From contig CANQQE010000004.1 in the NCBI GenBank assembly GCA_947625935.1, positions 1-64,000 of the forward strand: 64,000 nt of DNA, written 5' to 3'. This DNA comes from an uncultured Muribaculaceae bacterium (lineage in GTDB: Bacteria; Bacteroidota; Bacteroidia; Bacteroidales; Muribaculaceae). The translations under genes and the position numbers were made by a program. The notes beneath the pieces are model-generated. The model made no database searches. It saw only the letters and a list, made by a program, of their open reading frames with translations, and was not told the DNA's origin. This document shows, one piece after another, positions 50,645 to 61,409 of this stretch. Position 1 is the stretch's first letter, and each line of letters begins with the position of its first letter.

Positions 50645-52251
50645 TGCTGTTTTGGTGTTGCGTTGTCGGCCGCGTCTGCGATACCGTCTATCCCGAACAC
50701 TCGGGTAATCGCGCGGCGTATGCGGTCGGCGTTCGCGCCGCCCGACTTTAGAATTGAAATAACGGTTTTTACATATTCGTCGCGGCTTCCTTTGATGCCG
50801 CAGAGCGAGGCAACGTTGCTGCCCTGAATCATAGTCTTCTGGTTGTAGACTTTCAGTATGGCCCGGTAGTCGTTGTTCTCGACGTAGCTGTGGAACTCCC
50901 GGCACAGGTTCTCGTACATTCCCCGCGGGTTAATCTCCTGCACCAAGCCGGTGATGTGCTCCTCAAGCAGGTTGATGTTACGGAAACGCCCGTCTATGCG
51001 GTATTCGACCGTCTGTTTGACCTTATGGCGGGTGTGCAGCAACGCCTGTTGTCTGACGTCGGCCTTGAACATGGCTATGATGGATTTTTTGACTTTGTCA
51101 AACACCACTTTCTCATTGCGTTTGCGATGGTTGGCGACAGCTTTCACCACATCTTCAAGCATCAGCAGGTTTTCAATCTCGGCCACTTCGGGGACGAGTA
51201 TGTTTTTGCGCCGCAGATATGCCACCTCTTTCTCGTCGCGGCGGTCGCGGTCGACGATTCCATGGCTGTCGAGGTGGTGGAAACTTTTCATGTCGTTGAA
51301 CGTGCGTGTGGTTTCTATAACCTTGTTACAGCTTCCGAGAGCTTTGACGGTGTATCCCTTGAATACGAGCGGGTAAAGTTTGGAGTCGATCGAGTGGGTG
51401 TCGTCACCCTCTATGAACAACACAGGTTTGCGTCCACCGATGATGGCGAGATAAACTTCATCGGGCAGACCGGTGTTGGGGGGAAGCAGGTCATAGTCCC
51501 ATCTGACGGCCGATGCGTCGTAATCTCTGACCCATATCACGAGATTGTCGGTGCGGCTTCCCGCAAATTCAAGGTCGTGGGTGGTGTAAATGAATGTGCA
51601 GTCGGGTCGCAGTCCTTCGAGGCGGTCCCACAGAGCCTTGCTGACCGACGGGTGCAGGAACAGCCCCGGTGTATCGACGAAAATCACAGCGTTCTCCATG
51701 GCCAGCAATGCCGCTCCGATGTAATAGAGCACAGCGCGTTCGCCGTCAGACAGTCGCAACGATGAGTAAGCACGCGAATCGGAGCTGCGACTGAACAGCA
51801 TACGCCCGCCTTCAAGCAAAATGCGGTTATCGGGAAAAATTTCCTGCCACAGTTCGATAAGTGTGTCGAGACGGGTTGGTTGTAGTGCAGCGGTGCTGTC
51901 AGTGGCCGACATTATTTTGTAGGACAACAGGTTGACGAGTTCTTCGCATAGCAGCACACCCATCAGGCGGTCAAACTGGTTTGACGCATCGTTTCGGACT
52001 ATTGTGGCTCGTTCCACCGCTTCGGTGTAGAGCGAGTCGATAGATCCGGGCAGTGGTGAGCCCGGGGCGTCCTTACCATAGAGAGCATGGAGAGCCGACA
52101 CTCGGAACGCACGCCCTTCCATCTCCTTCACAAGAGCCTCGGTGAAACGGCTTTTGCCAGCGCCATTGGCTCCTATGACGGTTATCTGCCGGGTGCTGCC
52201 GCCGATGATGTCGCGGGTACCGTCAAGTTTTGGTGGCAGTGTTATATCCAT
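50641..52251 (-). CDS. AAA-family ATPase with OLD/DUF4435-like C-terminal part
   Basis: 536 residues. N-terminal ABC/RecF-like ATPase: TVIGANGAGKSRFTEAL (Walker A, about 24-40), LRLSDGERAVLYYIGAALLA (signature-like) and NAVIFVDTPGLFLHP, then IYTTHDLEFAG. The second half has PVLFIEGDDTHSIDSKLYPL and HGIVDRDRRDEKEVAYL, which resemble a TOPRIM metal site as in OLD nucleases and DUF4435 proteins. OLD-type proteins act in phage defence or DNA repair; with menA behind it (4-bp overlap), a housekeeping or regulatory role is also possible. The catalytic residues of TOPRIM are suggested, not proven. Confidence 0.7.
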   Translation of the reverse strand: MDITLPPKLDGTRDIIGGSTRQITVIGANGAGKSRFTEALVKEMEGRAFRVSALHALYGKDAPGSPLPGSIDSLYTEAVERATIVRNDASNQFDRLMGVLLCEELVNLLSYKIMSATDSTAALQPTRLDTLIELWQEIFPDNRILLEGGRMLFSRSSDSRAYSSLRLSDGERAVLYYIGAALLAMENAVIFVDTPGLFLHPSVSKALWDRLEGLRPDCTFIYTTHDLEFAGSRTDNLVIWVRDYDASAVRWDYDLLPPNTGLPDEVYLAIIGGRKPVLFIEGDDTHSIDSKLYPLVFKGYTVKALGSCNKVIETTRTFNDMKSFHHLDSHGIVDRDRRDEKEVAYLRRKNILVPEVAEIENLLMLEDVVKAVANHRKRNEKVVFDKVKKSIIAMFKADVRQQALLHTRHKVKQTVEYRIDGRFRNINLLEEHITGLVQEINPRGMYENLCREFHSYVENNDYRAILKVYNQKTMIQGSNVASLCGIKGSRDEYVKTVISILKSGGANADRIRRAITRVFGIDGIADAADNATPKQQ

Positions 52252-52289
52252 CGTTGTCTACATCTGTCGGTTTGTTCCTGCGGAGGGAA

Positions 52290-53651
<1,362 letters not shown>

Positions 53652-53717
53652 AATCTTCTATTGGTTTATTCGGTTGTGGAGTTGAAACGGTTGAGTCAAT
53701 GAGAGTCGGAAATTGGT

Positions 53718-55202
53718 TTATTTCTCGTCGTCCCCATTGGTATAACCGTCATCTCCTACTTCGGGTTCACTCATCAGCTTGATGGCGCGGTCCTGAATGC
53801 GGTCTTTGATTGCCCGCCAGAACCCTGAACGCGGCGGTTTCGGAGCTTCTTCATCCTCTTCATCGCCGTCATTGTCAAAACCGTCGTCTTCGTCGTTGTA
53901 GCGGCGTTGTTTCTTCTCTTTCTTGGCTTTTTTGGGCTTGCGACGATTATCGCCGAAATCTTCGCCAATGCGCGATTCGCTGTCGTCATCTTCATCGTCG
54001 AAGTCGTCGAGATCGGCGGCCTGATGGGTTACCGGGCGTTCCATGCACTCCGCGGGGACTCCCTTGACGGCGTCGGCCAGTATGGAGATTACATCGACGG
54101 CATCGTTGGGCTGAATGCGGCCATCGGCGATGCGTATCAGTCCCGAGGGTGAGCCGATGCGCACTTTCATGTTGCTTTGAGCCGCGAGCAGGTTGCTGAA
54201 ACCTTTTAGCTTCGCGCCACCGCCCACGAGCACTATGCCGCCGGGGAGGTCGGCGGGTTTAAGCTCGGCGTAGTTGATTTGTTCGAGTATGTTGCTGACA
54301 ATCTCACCCGCGCGTGCTGCGACATAGTTGTTTATTTCAGTGTAGTCGAGATTGTCGGGGTTTTTGCGGCGTTGCGACTGATCTTGGATGTCGGCGTTGC
54401 CGGCCACCTTTTTAGTCTCCTCGGCCCGTTCCTCGGTGAAGTTGAGGGTCATCAGGTCGCGTGTGATATTGCGCGAACCCATCGGCAGGGTAGCGGCGTA
54501 GACCAGCGCGCCGTTTTTGTAGATGACCGCGCTGACGGTTTCCGCCCCGAAATCGACGAGCATACAGCCGAGACGTTTTTCCTCGTCGGTGAGCACGAGA
54601 TTGGCCTCGGCGAGCGGTCGCACGATGTAGCCGTTTATGTCAAGCCCGAGACGCTCGTTGATCACGCGGTTGATGTTGCGTTTCACGGGCGTGCGGCAGG
54701 TTATGAGGTTGAACGTGGCTTTGATGTTGCGTCCCAGCAACCCGACGGGGTTGGTCTTGTAGCTCATGTTGTTGATCAAGCATTCGCGGGTCACCACGTC
54801 GATCACTTCTTTGTCGGCGGGCGTGTTGCTCTCGCGGGCCTCGCGTTTTAGCTGCTCAAAGTAGGCGTCGGTTATTTCGATGTCGTCGGGATACTGGCGC
54901 GATACCTCGCAGGTCGAGGCAATCAGTGAACGTCCCCCAATCGATGTGTAGACGCCTCGGATTTTACGAGGCGACACGTTGGGCGAGCTTTCCAGTTTGC
55001 GGCAGATGCGCTGGAGCGACCCGGTCACTTTGTCGACATTCTGAATCACGCCGTAGCGCACGCTGTCGCCCAGCTCGTCGCCAGTGAGTTTTTCTTCCTC
55101 CACAGCGAGCACTGTCAGGGTGTTGGAGTTGTCGAAAGAGCCGACCGCCCCCTTTATCTTGGAGCTGCCTATCTCAATGGCCACTATATATTTTTGTTCC
55201 AT
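53718..55202 (-). CDS. ftsA: Cell division protein FtsA
   Basis: 494 residues. Actin-like protein that anchors FtsZ to the membrane. The ATPase core is typical: IEIGSSKIKGAVGSFDNSNT (phosphate loop), MLVDFGAETVSAVIY and GGIVLVGGGAKLKGFSNLL. After residue 400 an acidic and basic low-complexity tail (RKPKKAKKEKKQRR, DNDGDEEDEEAPKPP) leads to a membrane-targeting amphipathic helix FWRAIKDRIQDRAIKLMSE near the end, with twelve more residues beyond it. The long charged tail is normal for Bacteroidota. It lies 66 bp before ftsZ. Confidence 0.96.
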   Translation of the reverse strand: MEQKYIVAIEIGSSKIKGAVGSFDNSNTLTVLAVEEEKLTGDELGDSVRYGVIQNVDKVTGSLQRICRKLESSPNVSPRKIRGVYTSIGGRSLIASTCEVSRQYPDDIEITDAYFEQLKREARESNTPADKEVIDVVTRECLINNMSYKTNPVGLLGRNIKATFNLITCRTPVKRNINRVINERLGLDINGYIVRPLAEANLVLTDEEKRLGCMLVDFGAETVSAVIYKNGALVYAATLPMGSRNITRDLMTLNFTEERAEETKKVAGNADIQDQSQRRKNPDNLDYTEINNYVAARAGEIVSNILEQINYAELKPADLPGGIVLVGGGAKLKGFSNLLAAQSNMKVRIGSPSGLIRIADGRIQPNDAVDVISILADAVKGVPAECMERPVTHQAADLDDFDDEDDDSESRIGEDFGDNRRKPKKAKKEKKQRRYNDEDDGFDNDGDEEDEEAPKPPRSGFWRAIKDRIQDRAIKLMSEPEVGDDGYTNGDDEK

Positions 55203-55225
55203 ATATCGTATATTAGATTTGTTTT

Positions 55226-56080
55226 CTATGATAGTTTGTTGGTGCGTTTGACGGCGGTGCTGTCGGCCATCATGGTGCCTTCGTCATCGCCCTCCTCGTC
55301 AATGATTTCCTCTCCGGCGAGACCGTCGTCAGCAAGCTGCTTGTTTCGCCTGGTCGCCACGACCTGTCCGCGCCATTTGACCGAGAGAGTGTCGTAGGTT
55401 GTCCACCCTTTGACGGGCAACACCTTTCGATACATGGTCAGCATTCTGTCGAGCTTGTCGTCGAGCATGGTAGTGTCGCCTATGTTGATGACATGGCCGC
55501 GTATCGACGGCACAAGTATCACATCTCCCCCGCGGGTCACCTTGACAGTTGTTACGAGCGAGTTCCACAACGAATCGCCGTGGAGGGCGTTGAGCAGCGG
55601 CAACAGCGACACTGCATTAAATGAAGGGTTCCCCTCGTTGACGATTACAGGGACATCCATGCGGTATCTTAGTGACGCTTTCATCTTTTTCCCGGCCTTG
55701 TTGACGTAGTAGGATGTGCCGTCGGGGTTAAATACCCTGGCAACAGGACGCATCGGAATGACACGCAGCAGCACCGTCCCGTCGCTCAGACGCGTGCATA
55801 CGCTTTCCTCGATGTCGTCGATGAGGTCGAGTTTGCGTTCAATAGCGTCGGTGTCGATGTCGCGGAGTTTCATCGACGGGGCTTTGGCACAGAGTCCGTT
55901 GAGCTCCTGGTCGATGCCGTCGCGGGTGACGAAGCGGCATGAAGCTGAGTCGACGATGTCAATAACCATCCCCGAGCACCGCGCATCGGCGCGCATGGTG
56001 TCGGCGAGTGAGATCGCCACCACGACATATGCCAGCAGTCCCACTGATAACAAGGCTCTTATCAACGTGCGTTTCTTCAT
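55226..56080 (-). CDS. ftsQ: Cell division protein FtsQ
   Basis: 284 residues. One N-terminal membrane helix (about 8-26, RALLSVGLLAYVVVAISLA), then a POTRA domain and a beta domain in the periplasm, with VRFVTR-like start VDSASCRFVTRDGIDQELNG. The sequence is only weakly conserved in the family; position between murC and ftsA, the layout and length make the call. It recruits FtsL/FtsB and later division proteins. The C-terminus (after about 250) is an acidic, disordered extension, EEIIDEEGDDEGTMM. Confidence 0.88.
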   Translation of the reverse strand: MKKRTLIRALLSVGLLAYVVVAISLADTMRADARCSGMVIDIVDSASCRFVTRDGIDQELNGLCAKAPSMKLRDIDTDAIERKLDLIDDIEESVCTRLSDGTVLLRVIPMRPVARVFNPDGTSYYVNKAGKKMKASLRYRMDVPVIVNEGNPSFNAVSLLPLLNALHGDSLWNSLVTTVKVTRGGDVILVPSIRGHVINIGDTTMLDDKLDRMLTMYRKVLPVKGWTTYDTLSVKWRGQVVATRRNKQLADDGLAGEEIIDEEGDDEGTMMADSTAVKRTNKLS

Positions 56081-56106
56081 TTTCGACGCTTTAAGGGTTC
56101 TTTTTG

Positions 56107-57498
56107 TTAATGAGTCGATTTATAGTTTTCAACGATTGCCGGAAGCTGGTCGCAGATGTCGCCGGCTCCCACCGTCATCAGAATGTCAAAGTTAATGTTT
56201 TTAATCGTTTCGGTCAAATCTTCTTTGTTAATCATCATTTTATCATCGGTTTTTATGCCGTCGAGGATGATTTTGGAGGTGACGCCGGGGATAGGTTCCT
56301 CGCGGGCGGGGTAGATGTCGAGCAACACCACGCGGTCGGCCTGCGACAGGGCTTCGGCAAACTCCGGGGCGAAGTCGCGGGTGCGGCTGTAGAGATGGGG
56401 CTGGAAAGCTACCGTCAGATGCCGTCCGGGGTAGAGGGCCTTAACCGAGGCGATGCTGGCGCGCAGTTCGTCGGGGTGGTGGGCGTAGTCGTCGATTATG
56501 GCCTTGCCGTGCTCTCCGGGTTCTTTGAGCCAGAATTCAAACCGCCGTTTAGGCCCCATGAACGATGCTATCGCGCGCCGGGCGGCTTTGCGATCAAGGT
56601 CGCCGGTGAGGTAGACCGCGGCAATGGCGGCAATGGCGTTCTCGATGTTTATCTCCACAGGCACGCCAAGTTCTATGCCGTCGATTGAAGTGCCGTCGGG
56701 CAACGCGATGTCAAATGTTATTGTTCCGTGGCCGCGCTTGATGCCGCTGGCGTGGAAATCACCCTTGTCGCGGCTGTAGGTATAAGTCTTGACGCCGTTG
56801 GCGGGCCGCGGGCGCAGTTTCAGTCCCTCATGCACTAATAACGCTCCGTCGGGGCGTATTAGTTCGGTGAAATGCGCGAAACTTTCAAGATATGCCTCCT
56901 CGGTGCCGTAAATGTCGAGGTGGTCGGGGTCGGTTGCGGTGATGACGGCTATATATGGGGTGAGCTGATGGAACGAGCGGTCATATTCGTCGGCTTCGAT
57001 TACAGAGTAGGGCGACGTTTCGCTCAGGAGCAGATTGCTGTTGTAGTTGCGCAGTATGCCTCCGAGGAACGCGTTGCATCCGGCGGGAGAGCTGTGCAGT
57101 ATGTGGGCGGCCATCGACGATGTTGTGGTTTTGCCGTGGGTCCCGGCGAAACACAGCCCCTTGCTGTCGCGGGTGATCAGACCGAGCACTGCGGCGCGTT
57201 TCATGACGGTGAAACCTCCGTTGCGGAAGTATTGGAATCCGGGATGTTCGTCGGGGACGGCGGGGGTATAGACCACCAATGTCTTTTCAGGGTCGCGGAA
57301 GTATGCGGGTATTGATTCGGCCGACTCGTCAAATGTGATGTCGACCCCCTCGTTGCAGAGGGCGCGGGTCAGGTCGGTGGGTGTGCGGTCATATCCCGCC
57401 ACTTTCCATCCGCGCGACAGGTAATATCGTTCAAGCGCGGCCATGCCTATGCCTCCAGCGCCTACAAAATATGCTCTGTCAAAGTTTTTATGGCTCAT
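56107..57498 (-). CDS. murC: UDP-N-acetylmuramate--L-alanine ligase
   Basis: 463 residues. Adds L-Ala to UDP-MurNAc. N-terminal Rossmann motif FVGAGGIGMAALERYYLS, ATP-binding GTHGKTTT at 119-126, and VIEADEYDRSFHQLTPYIAV, DPDHLDIYGT, DDYAHHPDELRASIASV and the C-terminal HLTVAFQPHLYSRT are all in place. It lies 26 bp before ftsQ and 11 bp behind murG in the usual order. Confidence 0.96.
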   Translation of the reverse strand: MSHKNFDRAYFVGAGGIGMAALERYYLSRGWKVAGYDRTPTDLTRALCNEGVDITFDESAESIPAYFRDPEKTLVVYTPAVPDEHPGFQYFRNGGFTVMKRAAVLGLITRDSKGLCFAGTHGKTTTSSMAAHILHSSPAGCNAFLGGILRNYNSNLLLSETSPYSVIEADEYDRSFHQLTPYIAVITATDPDHLDIYGTEEAYLESFAHFTELIRPDGALLVHEGLKLRPRPANGVKTYTYSRDKGDFHASGIKRGHGTITFDIALPDGTSIDGIELGVPVEINIENAIAAIAAVYLTGDLDRKAARRAIASFMGPKRRFEFWLKEPGEHGKAIIDDYAHHPDELRASIASVKALYPGRHLTVAFQPHLYSRTRDFAPEFAEALSQADRVVLLDIYPAREEPIPGVTSKIILDGIKTDDKMMINKEDLTETIKNINFDILMTVGAGDICDQLPAIVENYKSTH

Positions 57499-57509
57499 TT
57501 TTAGAAAAT

Positions 57510-58655
57510 TCAGTTTCGTTGTTTATTGTCAATCAGTTTGATGGCCTCGGCGGCTATTTTGTCGGCCGAGCCTTTTAGCGCCATTCGGGCCACGTTGCTT
57601 GCCAACGTCTGACGGCGGTCTGATGATTGCAGCAGGGCAGTCACTTCGTCGGCCAGATGTTCGCGGCAGTCTGCGTCGAGTATCATCACCGCGGCATCTT
57701 TCACGGCTAAAGCCTCGGCGTTCTTGCGTTGATGGTCTTCGGCCACGTTGGGCGACGGAACGAGTATGGCCGGTTTTCCGAGCAGTTGCAGCTCAGAGAT
57801 AGTGCAGGCTCCGGCGCGGGCCACCACAAGGTCTGCGGCCCGGTAGGCAAGATCCATCCGGTCGATAAATTTCACCTCCTTCACATCGGGATATCGGTCG
57901 GCGGCGTCGGTTGTCGTCCAGTTTTTACCGGTCTGCCACAGCACTGATGCTCCGGCGGCGGTGATGGCATCGAGCGCGCCGTTGACGCTCTCGTTGATGG
58001 TGCGCGCGCCGAGGCTTCCTCCCGTGACGAGCAGCAGGGGCTTTCCGGGGGGGAATCCGAGTTCCTGTTTGGCCTGTTGAGGGGTGAGGGTCAGCTCTGC
58101 GATGGTCTCGCGGATAGGGTTGCCGGTCATCACTATGCGGTCGGCAGGGAAAAATTTTTCCATACCCTCATAGGCCACGCAGATTTTCCCCGCTCCTTTG
58201 GCAAGCAGTTTGTTGGTTACCCCGGCATATGAGTTCTGTTCCTGCACTAAATTGGGTATCCCTTTTTTCTGTGCCACTTTCATCACCGCGCCGCTTGCGT
58301 AGCCTCCGACACCTATGGTGATGTCGGGCTTGAACCGGTCGATTACACGGCGGCAGATTGCCATGCTTTTCCGCAGGTCAAGCAGCACGCCGATGTTGCG
58401 CCACAGCCGGCGGCGGTCGAAACCCCTCACGGGCAGGCCCGCGATGTCGTAGCCGGCGGCGGGGACTTTCTCCATCTCCATCCTCCCTTTAGCCCCGACA
58501 AACAGTATCGCGGCGTCGGGATGGTTCTTTCTGATGGCTGCGGCTATGGCCATGGCCGGGTAGATATGCCCCCCGGTGCCTCCTCCCGATATGATTACGC
58601 GGGGCGACTTGTTGTCGTCGGGAGTCGAAATTTGTGATATATCGTTGATTACCAT
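57510..58655 (-). CDS. murG: UDP-GlcNAc--lipid I transferase MurG
   Basis: 381 residues, about 20 longer than E. coli MurG owing to a short N-terminal extension (MVINDISQISTPDDNKSPRV). It makes lipid II at the inner face of the membrane. The two Rossmann domains show ISGGGTGGHIYPAMAIA at 22-38 and VTGGSLGARTINESVNG, with DLVVARAGACTISEL and NVAEDHQRKNAEALAV as sugar-nucleotide binding parts. Between ftsW (32 bp) and murC (11 bp). Confidence 0.96.
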   Translation of the reverse strand: MVINDISQISTPDDNKSPRVIISGGGTGGHIYPAMAIAAAIRKNHPDAAILFVGAKGRMEMEKVPAAGYDIAGLPVRGFDRRRLWRNIGVLLDLRKSMAICRRVIDRFKPDITIGVGGYASGAVMKVAQKKGIPNLVQEQNSYAGVTNKLLAKGAGKICVAYEGMEKFFPADRIVMTGNPIRETIAELTLTPQQAKQELGFPPGKPLLLVTGGSLGARTINESVNGALDAITAAGASVLWQTGKNWTTTDAADRYPDVKEVKFIDRMDLAYRAADLVVARAGACTISELQLLGKPAILVPSPNVAEDHQRKNAEALAVKDAAVMILDADCREHLADEVTALLQSSDRRQTLASNVARMALKGSADKIAAEAIKLIDNKQRN

Positions 58656-58687
58656 TGCTATGCGTCTTGTTTTGAATCAGGTTACTG

Positions 58688-60022
58688 TCAGAGTTGCGTG
58701 GGGTTGTCGGCGCGGAGGCTTTCGGGTAGAGCCTCTTTTTCACGTCTGATGTCTTCTTTCTTGCCATTGCGCACGGCAAACCGGCTCACACTCAGCATGA
58801 TTCCGAACGCCAAGGCTGTAACCATCATTGATGAGCCACCCTTGGAAATCATCGGTAGCGGTTGCCCTGACACGGGGAACACCCCGGTGACAATCGCCAT
58901 GTGGAACAGTGCCTGAAAAGCTATCATCACGGCCATCCCGAGAACGAGCAGAGCGGGGAAGACGCGTGAGCAGCGGGTGGCTATGTTGCCGGCACGGGCA
59001 AGCAGACTCAGATATGCTACGAGCAGAAACATTCCGCCAACGAAACCCCAGTCCTCGACCACAATCGAATAGATGTAGTCGCTGAAAGCCAGAGGCAGTC
59101 GCGATGTCTCGCGTGAATTGCCCGGCAGCACCCCTATGAGACCGCCGTGGGCCTGCGCCATGTAACCGTAGACTTCCTGGCGGTTTTTGGTGGTGATGGG
59201 CTGGTCATAGAGGGGTATGCTGTCGCCCATGTATCGGTTGATGCGCTCCTGCCATGTGCCAAGGCGGTTCTGGGTTTTCTCGTCATCTTTCTTGACGGTT
59301 ACGGTCGCCACCTGCTCGGTAGTTTGTTGTTCCTGTTCCGACTTGTCTTTGTCGCGCATCTTGTAGAGAAGTCCGCCGCCTGCGGCCATACCGTAGAATA
59401 TGCACACAATGAGGAACTTCTTGAGCTGAATGCCGGCAATCAGCATCATCGACAGACTGATCGCCATAAGAAGTGTGGTGTTGGTGAGACCCTGCGAGAA
59501 CAGCAGGCCGCCGCAGAAAATCACTATCGCCGCCGATACCACGACCCCGCGGTTAGTGACACCCCGCGGCATCTGGCTCAACGACATGACGAGTGCGACA
59601 CCGAGCACCGCCGACATTTTTATCATCTCCGACGGTTGCATCTGGAACCCGAATATCGTCAGGCTGCGCCGGGCGCCGTTGATGATTTCTCCGTTGACCA
59701 AGACGTAGGCCATCATGGCGACGCTCACTGTGATGAACAGAGGAATCGCGCTTTTGAAATATCGGTAGTGTATGCGCGACACCACCAGCACTATGGCCGT
59801 GTCGATGGCCAAGTGTATGCACTGGCGTATGATGGGGCCGAAAATGTTGTTGGCGGTAACTTCGCGCGACGATGCGCTATAAATCTCCAGTACCGAGACG
59901 ATGCAGAGAAATATGTAGACGGCCCAAATGTATTTGTCGGGCTTCCCCTCGGGGACGGTGACGGCCTGTGGCGGGGAGGCGGGGCTTGGCTGGGTTTGCC
60001 GGTCGTTGAGAGTGATGTTCAT
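58688..60022 (-). CDS. ftsW: Lipid II polymerase FtsW (SEDS family)
   Basis: 444 residues, about ten membrane helices. Glycosyltransferase that polymerises lipid II for septal wall with its partner PBP3. Characteristic ends are SGQPLPMISKGGSSMMVTAL (normally LPFISYGG) and RSLTIFGFQMQPSEMIKMSA. A cytoplasmic insertion with TTEQVATVTVKKDDEKTQNR (about 235-255) is longer than in E. coli. It is followed by a disordered C-terminus (REKEALPESLRADNPTQL). Between murD (9 bp) and murG. Confidence 0.94.
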   Translation of the reverse strand: MNITLNDRQTQPSPASPPQAVTVPEGKPDKYIWAVYIFLCIVSVLEIYSASSREVTANNIFGPIIRQCIHLAIDTAIVLVVSRIHYRYFKSAIPLFITVSVAMMAYVLVNGEIINGARRSLTIFGFQMQPSEMIKMSAVLGVALVMSLSQMPRGVTNRGVVVSAAIVIFCGGLLFSQGLTNTTLLMAISLSMMLIAGIQLKKFLIVCIFYGMAAGGGLLYKMRDKDKSEQEQQTTEQVATVTVKKDDEKTQNRLGTWQERINRYMGDSIPLYDQPITTKNRQEVYGYMAQAHGGLIGVLPGNSRETSRLPLAFSDYIYSIVVEDWGFVGGMFLLVAYLSLLARAGNIATRCSRVFPALLVLGMAVMIAFQALFHMAIVTGVFPVSGQPLPMISKGGSSMMVTALAFGIMLSVSRFAVRNGKKEDIRREKEALPESLRADNPTQL

Positions 60023-60031
60023 CGTCAGGCG

Positions 60032-61384
60032 TTATTTTTTGAGGGAGCGCACGGCGTTCTTGAACTGCTCGCCGCGGTCCTCGTAGCTTTTAAACAGGTC
60101 AAAGCTGGCGCAACATGGCGACAGCAGCACGGTGTCGCCTGCGGTCGCGCAACCGGCGCAAGCGTCGATGGCTTCCTGAAGCGAGTGAGTGTCGCGTATC
60201 ACAGGCACTTTGCCGGTGAAGTAGTCGATGATTTTCGCGTTATCTTTGCCCATGGCGACTATGGCCTTGACCTTGGCGGTGACAAGCGGAAGTATCTCGG
60301 AGTAATCGTTGCCTTTGTCTTTGCCGCCGAGAATCAGCACGACCCCTTCGGGCGGCATACTCTCGAGGGCATACCAGCATGAGTTGACGTTGGTGGCCTT
60401 TGAGTCGTTGATGTAGCGCACGCCATCGACAGTATCGACATATTCCAGTCGGTGTTCCACCCCGGCGAAGTCGCTCAGGGCCTGGCGTATGTCGTCTTTC
60501 TTTATGTCGAGCAGCGATGCCGACAGGCCGGCGGCCATAGAGTTGTAGAGGTTGTGCAGCCCGTTGAGGGCGAGGTCGGCGCGCGGCATATCGAGATGGT
60601 GCCCGGGGGTGTTGATGACCAGCTCGTCTTCAGCGTCGAGATAGGCTCTGGTGCCCTCCTCGCAATGTTCGGCGAAGGGGTACATGGCCGCTTCTGTGCT
60701 CAGTTGACGGAGCTGTGCCTGTATGACGGGGTCGTCTTGCCAGAATATGAATGCGTCATCGGCGGTGAGGTTGTTGATGATGCGGAACTTGGCGTTGATA
60801 TAGTTTTGCATCTTATAGTCGTAGCGGTCGAGGTGATCGGGCGTGATATTCATCAACACGGCTATGTTGGCCTTGAAATCATACATATTCTCAAGCTGGA
60901 AGCTGCTCAGTTCGATGACATACACGTCGTGGTGCTCGCGGGCCACCTGCAGGGCGAGGCTTTTGCCGACATTGCCTGCCAGCCCGACGTTAAGCCCGGC
61001 GTTTTTAAGTATGTGGTAGGTCAGCAACGTGGTTGTGGTCTTGCCGTTGCTGCCGGTGATACACACCATTTTTGCGTCGGTGTAACGGCCTGCCAGCTCG
61101 ATTTCCGATATGACGGGGATGTTCTTTGCGGCTATGCGTTGCATGATGGGTGCCGTGGGGGGAATGCCCGGACTTTTCACCACTTCGTCGGCGTCGAGAA
61201 TGAGGCTTTCGGTGTGGCCGCCTTCCTCCCATGCTATACCTTCGCTGTCGAGTTGTCGGCGGTAGCGTTCGGGAATGGTTCCGTAGTCAGAGAGGAACAC
61301 ATCCATCCCTTTCTCTTTGCCGAGTATGGCGGCACCAACGCCGCTCTCGCCTCCGCCCAAAACAACAAGTCGTTTCTGTTTCAT
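60032..61384 (-). CDS. murD: UDP-MurNAc-L-Ala--D-Glu ligase
   Basis: 450 residues, normal length. Adds D-glutamate. N-terminal VVLGGGESGVGAAIL, ATP loop GSNGKTTTT at 111-119, then LSSFQLENMYDFKANIAVLM, NITPDHLDRYDY, ALNGLHNLYNSMAA and VNSCWYALESMPPEGVVLIL GG-containing end. It lies 25 bp after mraY and 9 bp before ftsW. Confidence 0.96.
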   Translation of the reverse strand: MKQKRLVVLGGGESGVGAAILGKEKGMDVFLSDYGTIPERYRRQLDSEGIAWEEGGHTESLILDADEVVKSPGIPPTAPIMQRIAAKNIPVISEIELAGRYTDAKMVCITGSNGKTTTTLLTYHILKNAGLNVGLAGNVGKSLALQVAREHHDVYVIELSSFQLENMYDFKANIAVLMNITPDHLDRYDYKMQNYINAKFRIINNLTADDAFIFWQDDPVIQAQLRQLSTEAAMYPFAEHCEEGTRAYLDAEDELVINTPGHHLDMPRADLALNGLHNLYNSMAAGLSASLLDIKKDDIRQALSDFAGVEHRLEYVDTVDGVRYINDSKATNVNSCWYALESMPPEGVVLILGGKDKGNDYSEILPLVTAKVKAIVAMGKDNAKIIDYFTGKVPVIRDTHSLQEAIDACAGCATAGDTVLLSPCCASFDLFKSYEDRGEQFKNAVRSLKK

Positions 61385-61409
61385 TGCTTTATCGTTGTTA
61401 TAGTCTTAA

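Noticed and set aside
50645-50905. 87-codon N-terminal extension of menA
   Set aside because: Lies inside the neighbouring ATPase gene; Arg/Pro-rich translation without a family match, and ATG 50644 is the conserved start.
59147-60382. Open frame of 411 codons on the plus strand opposite ftsW and murD
   Set aside because: Spans two clear genes on the other strand, His/Val-rich translation without domains; result of GC-rich codon bias.
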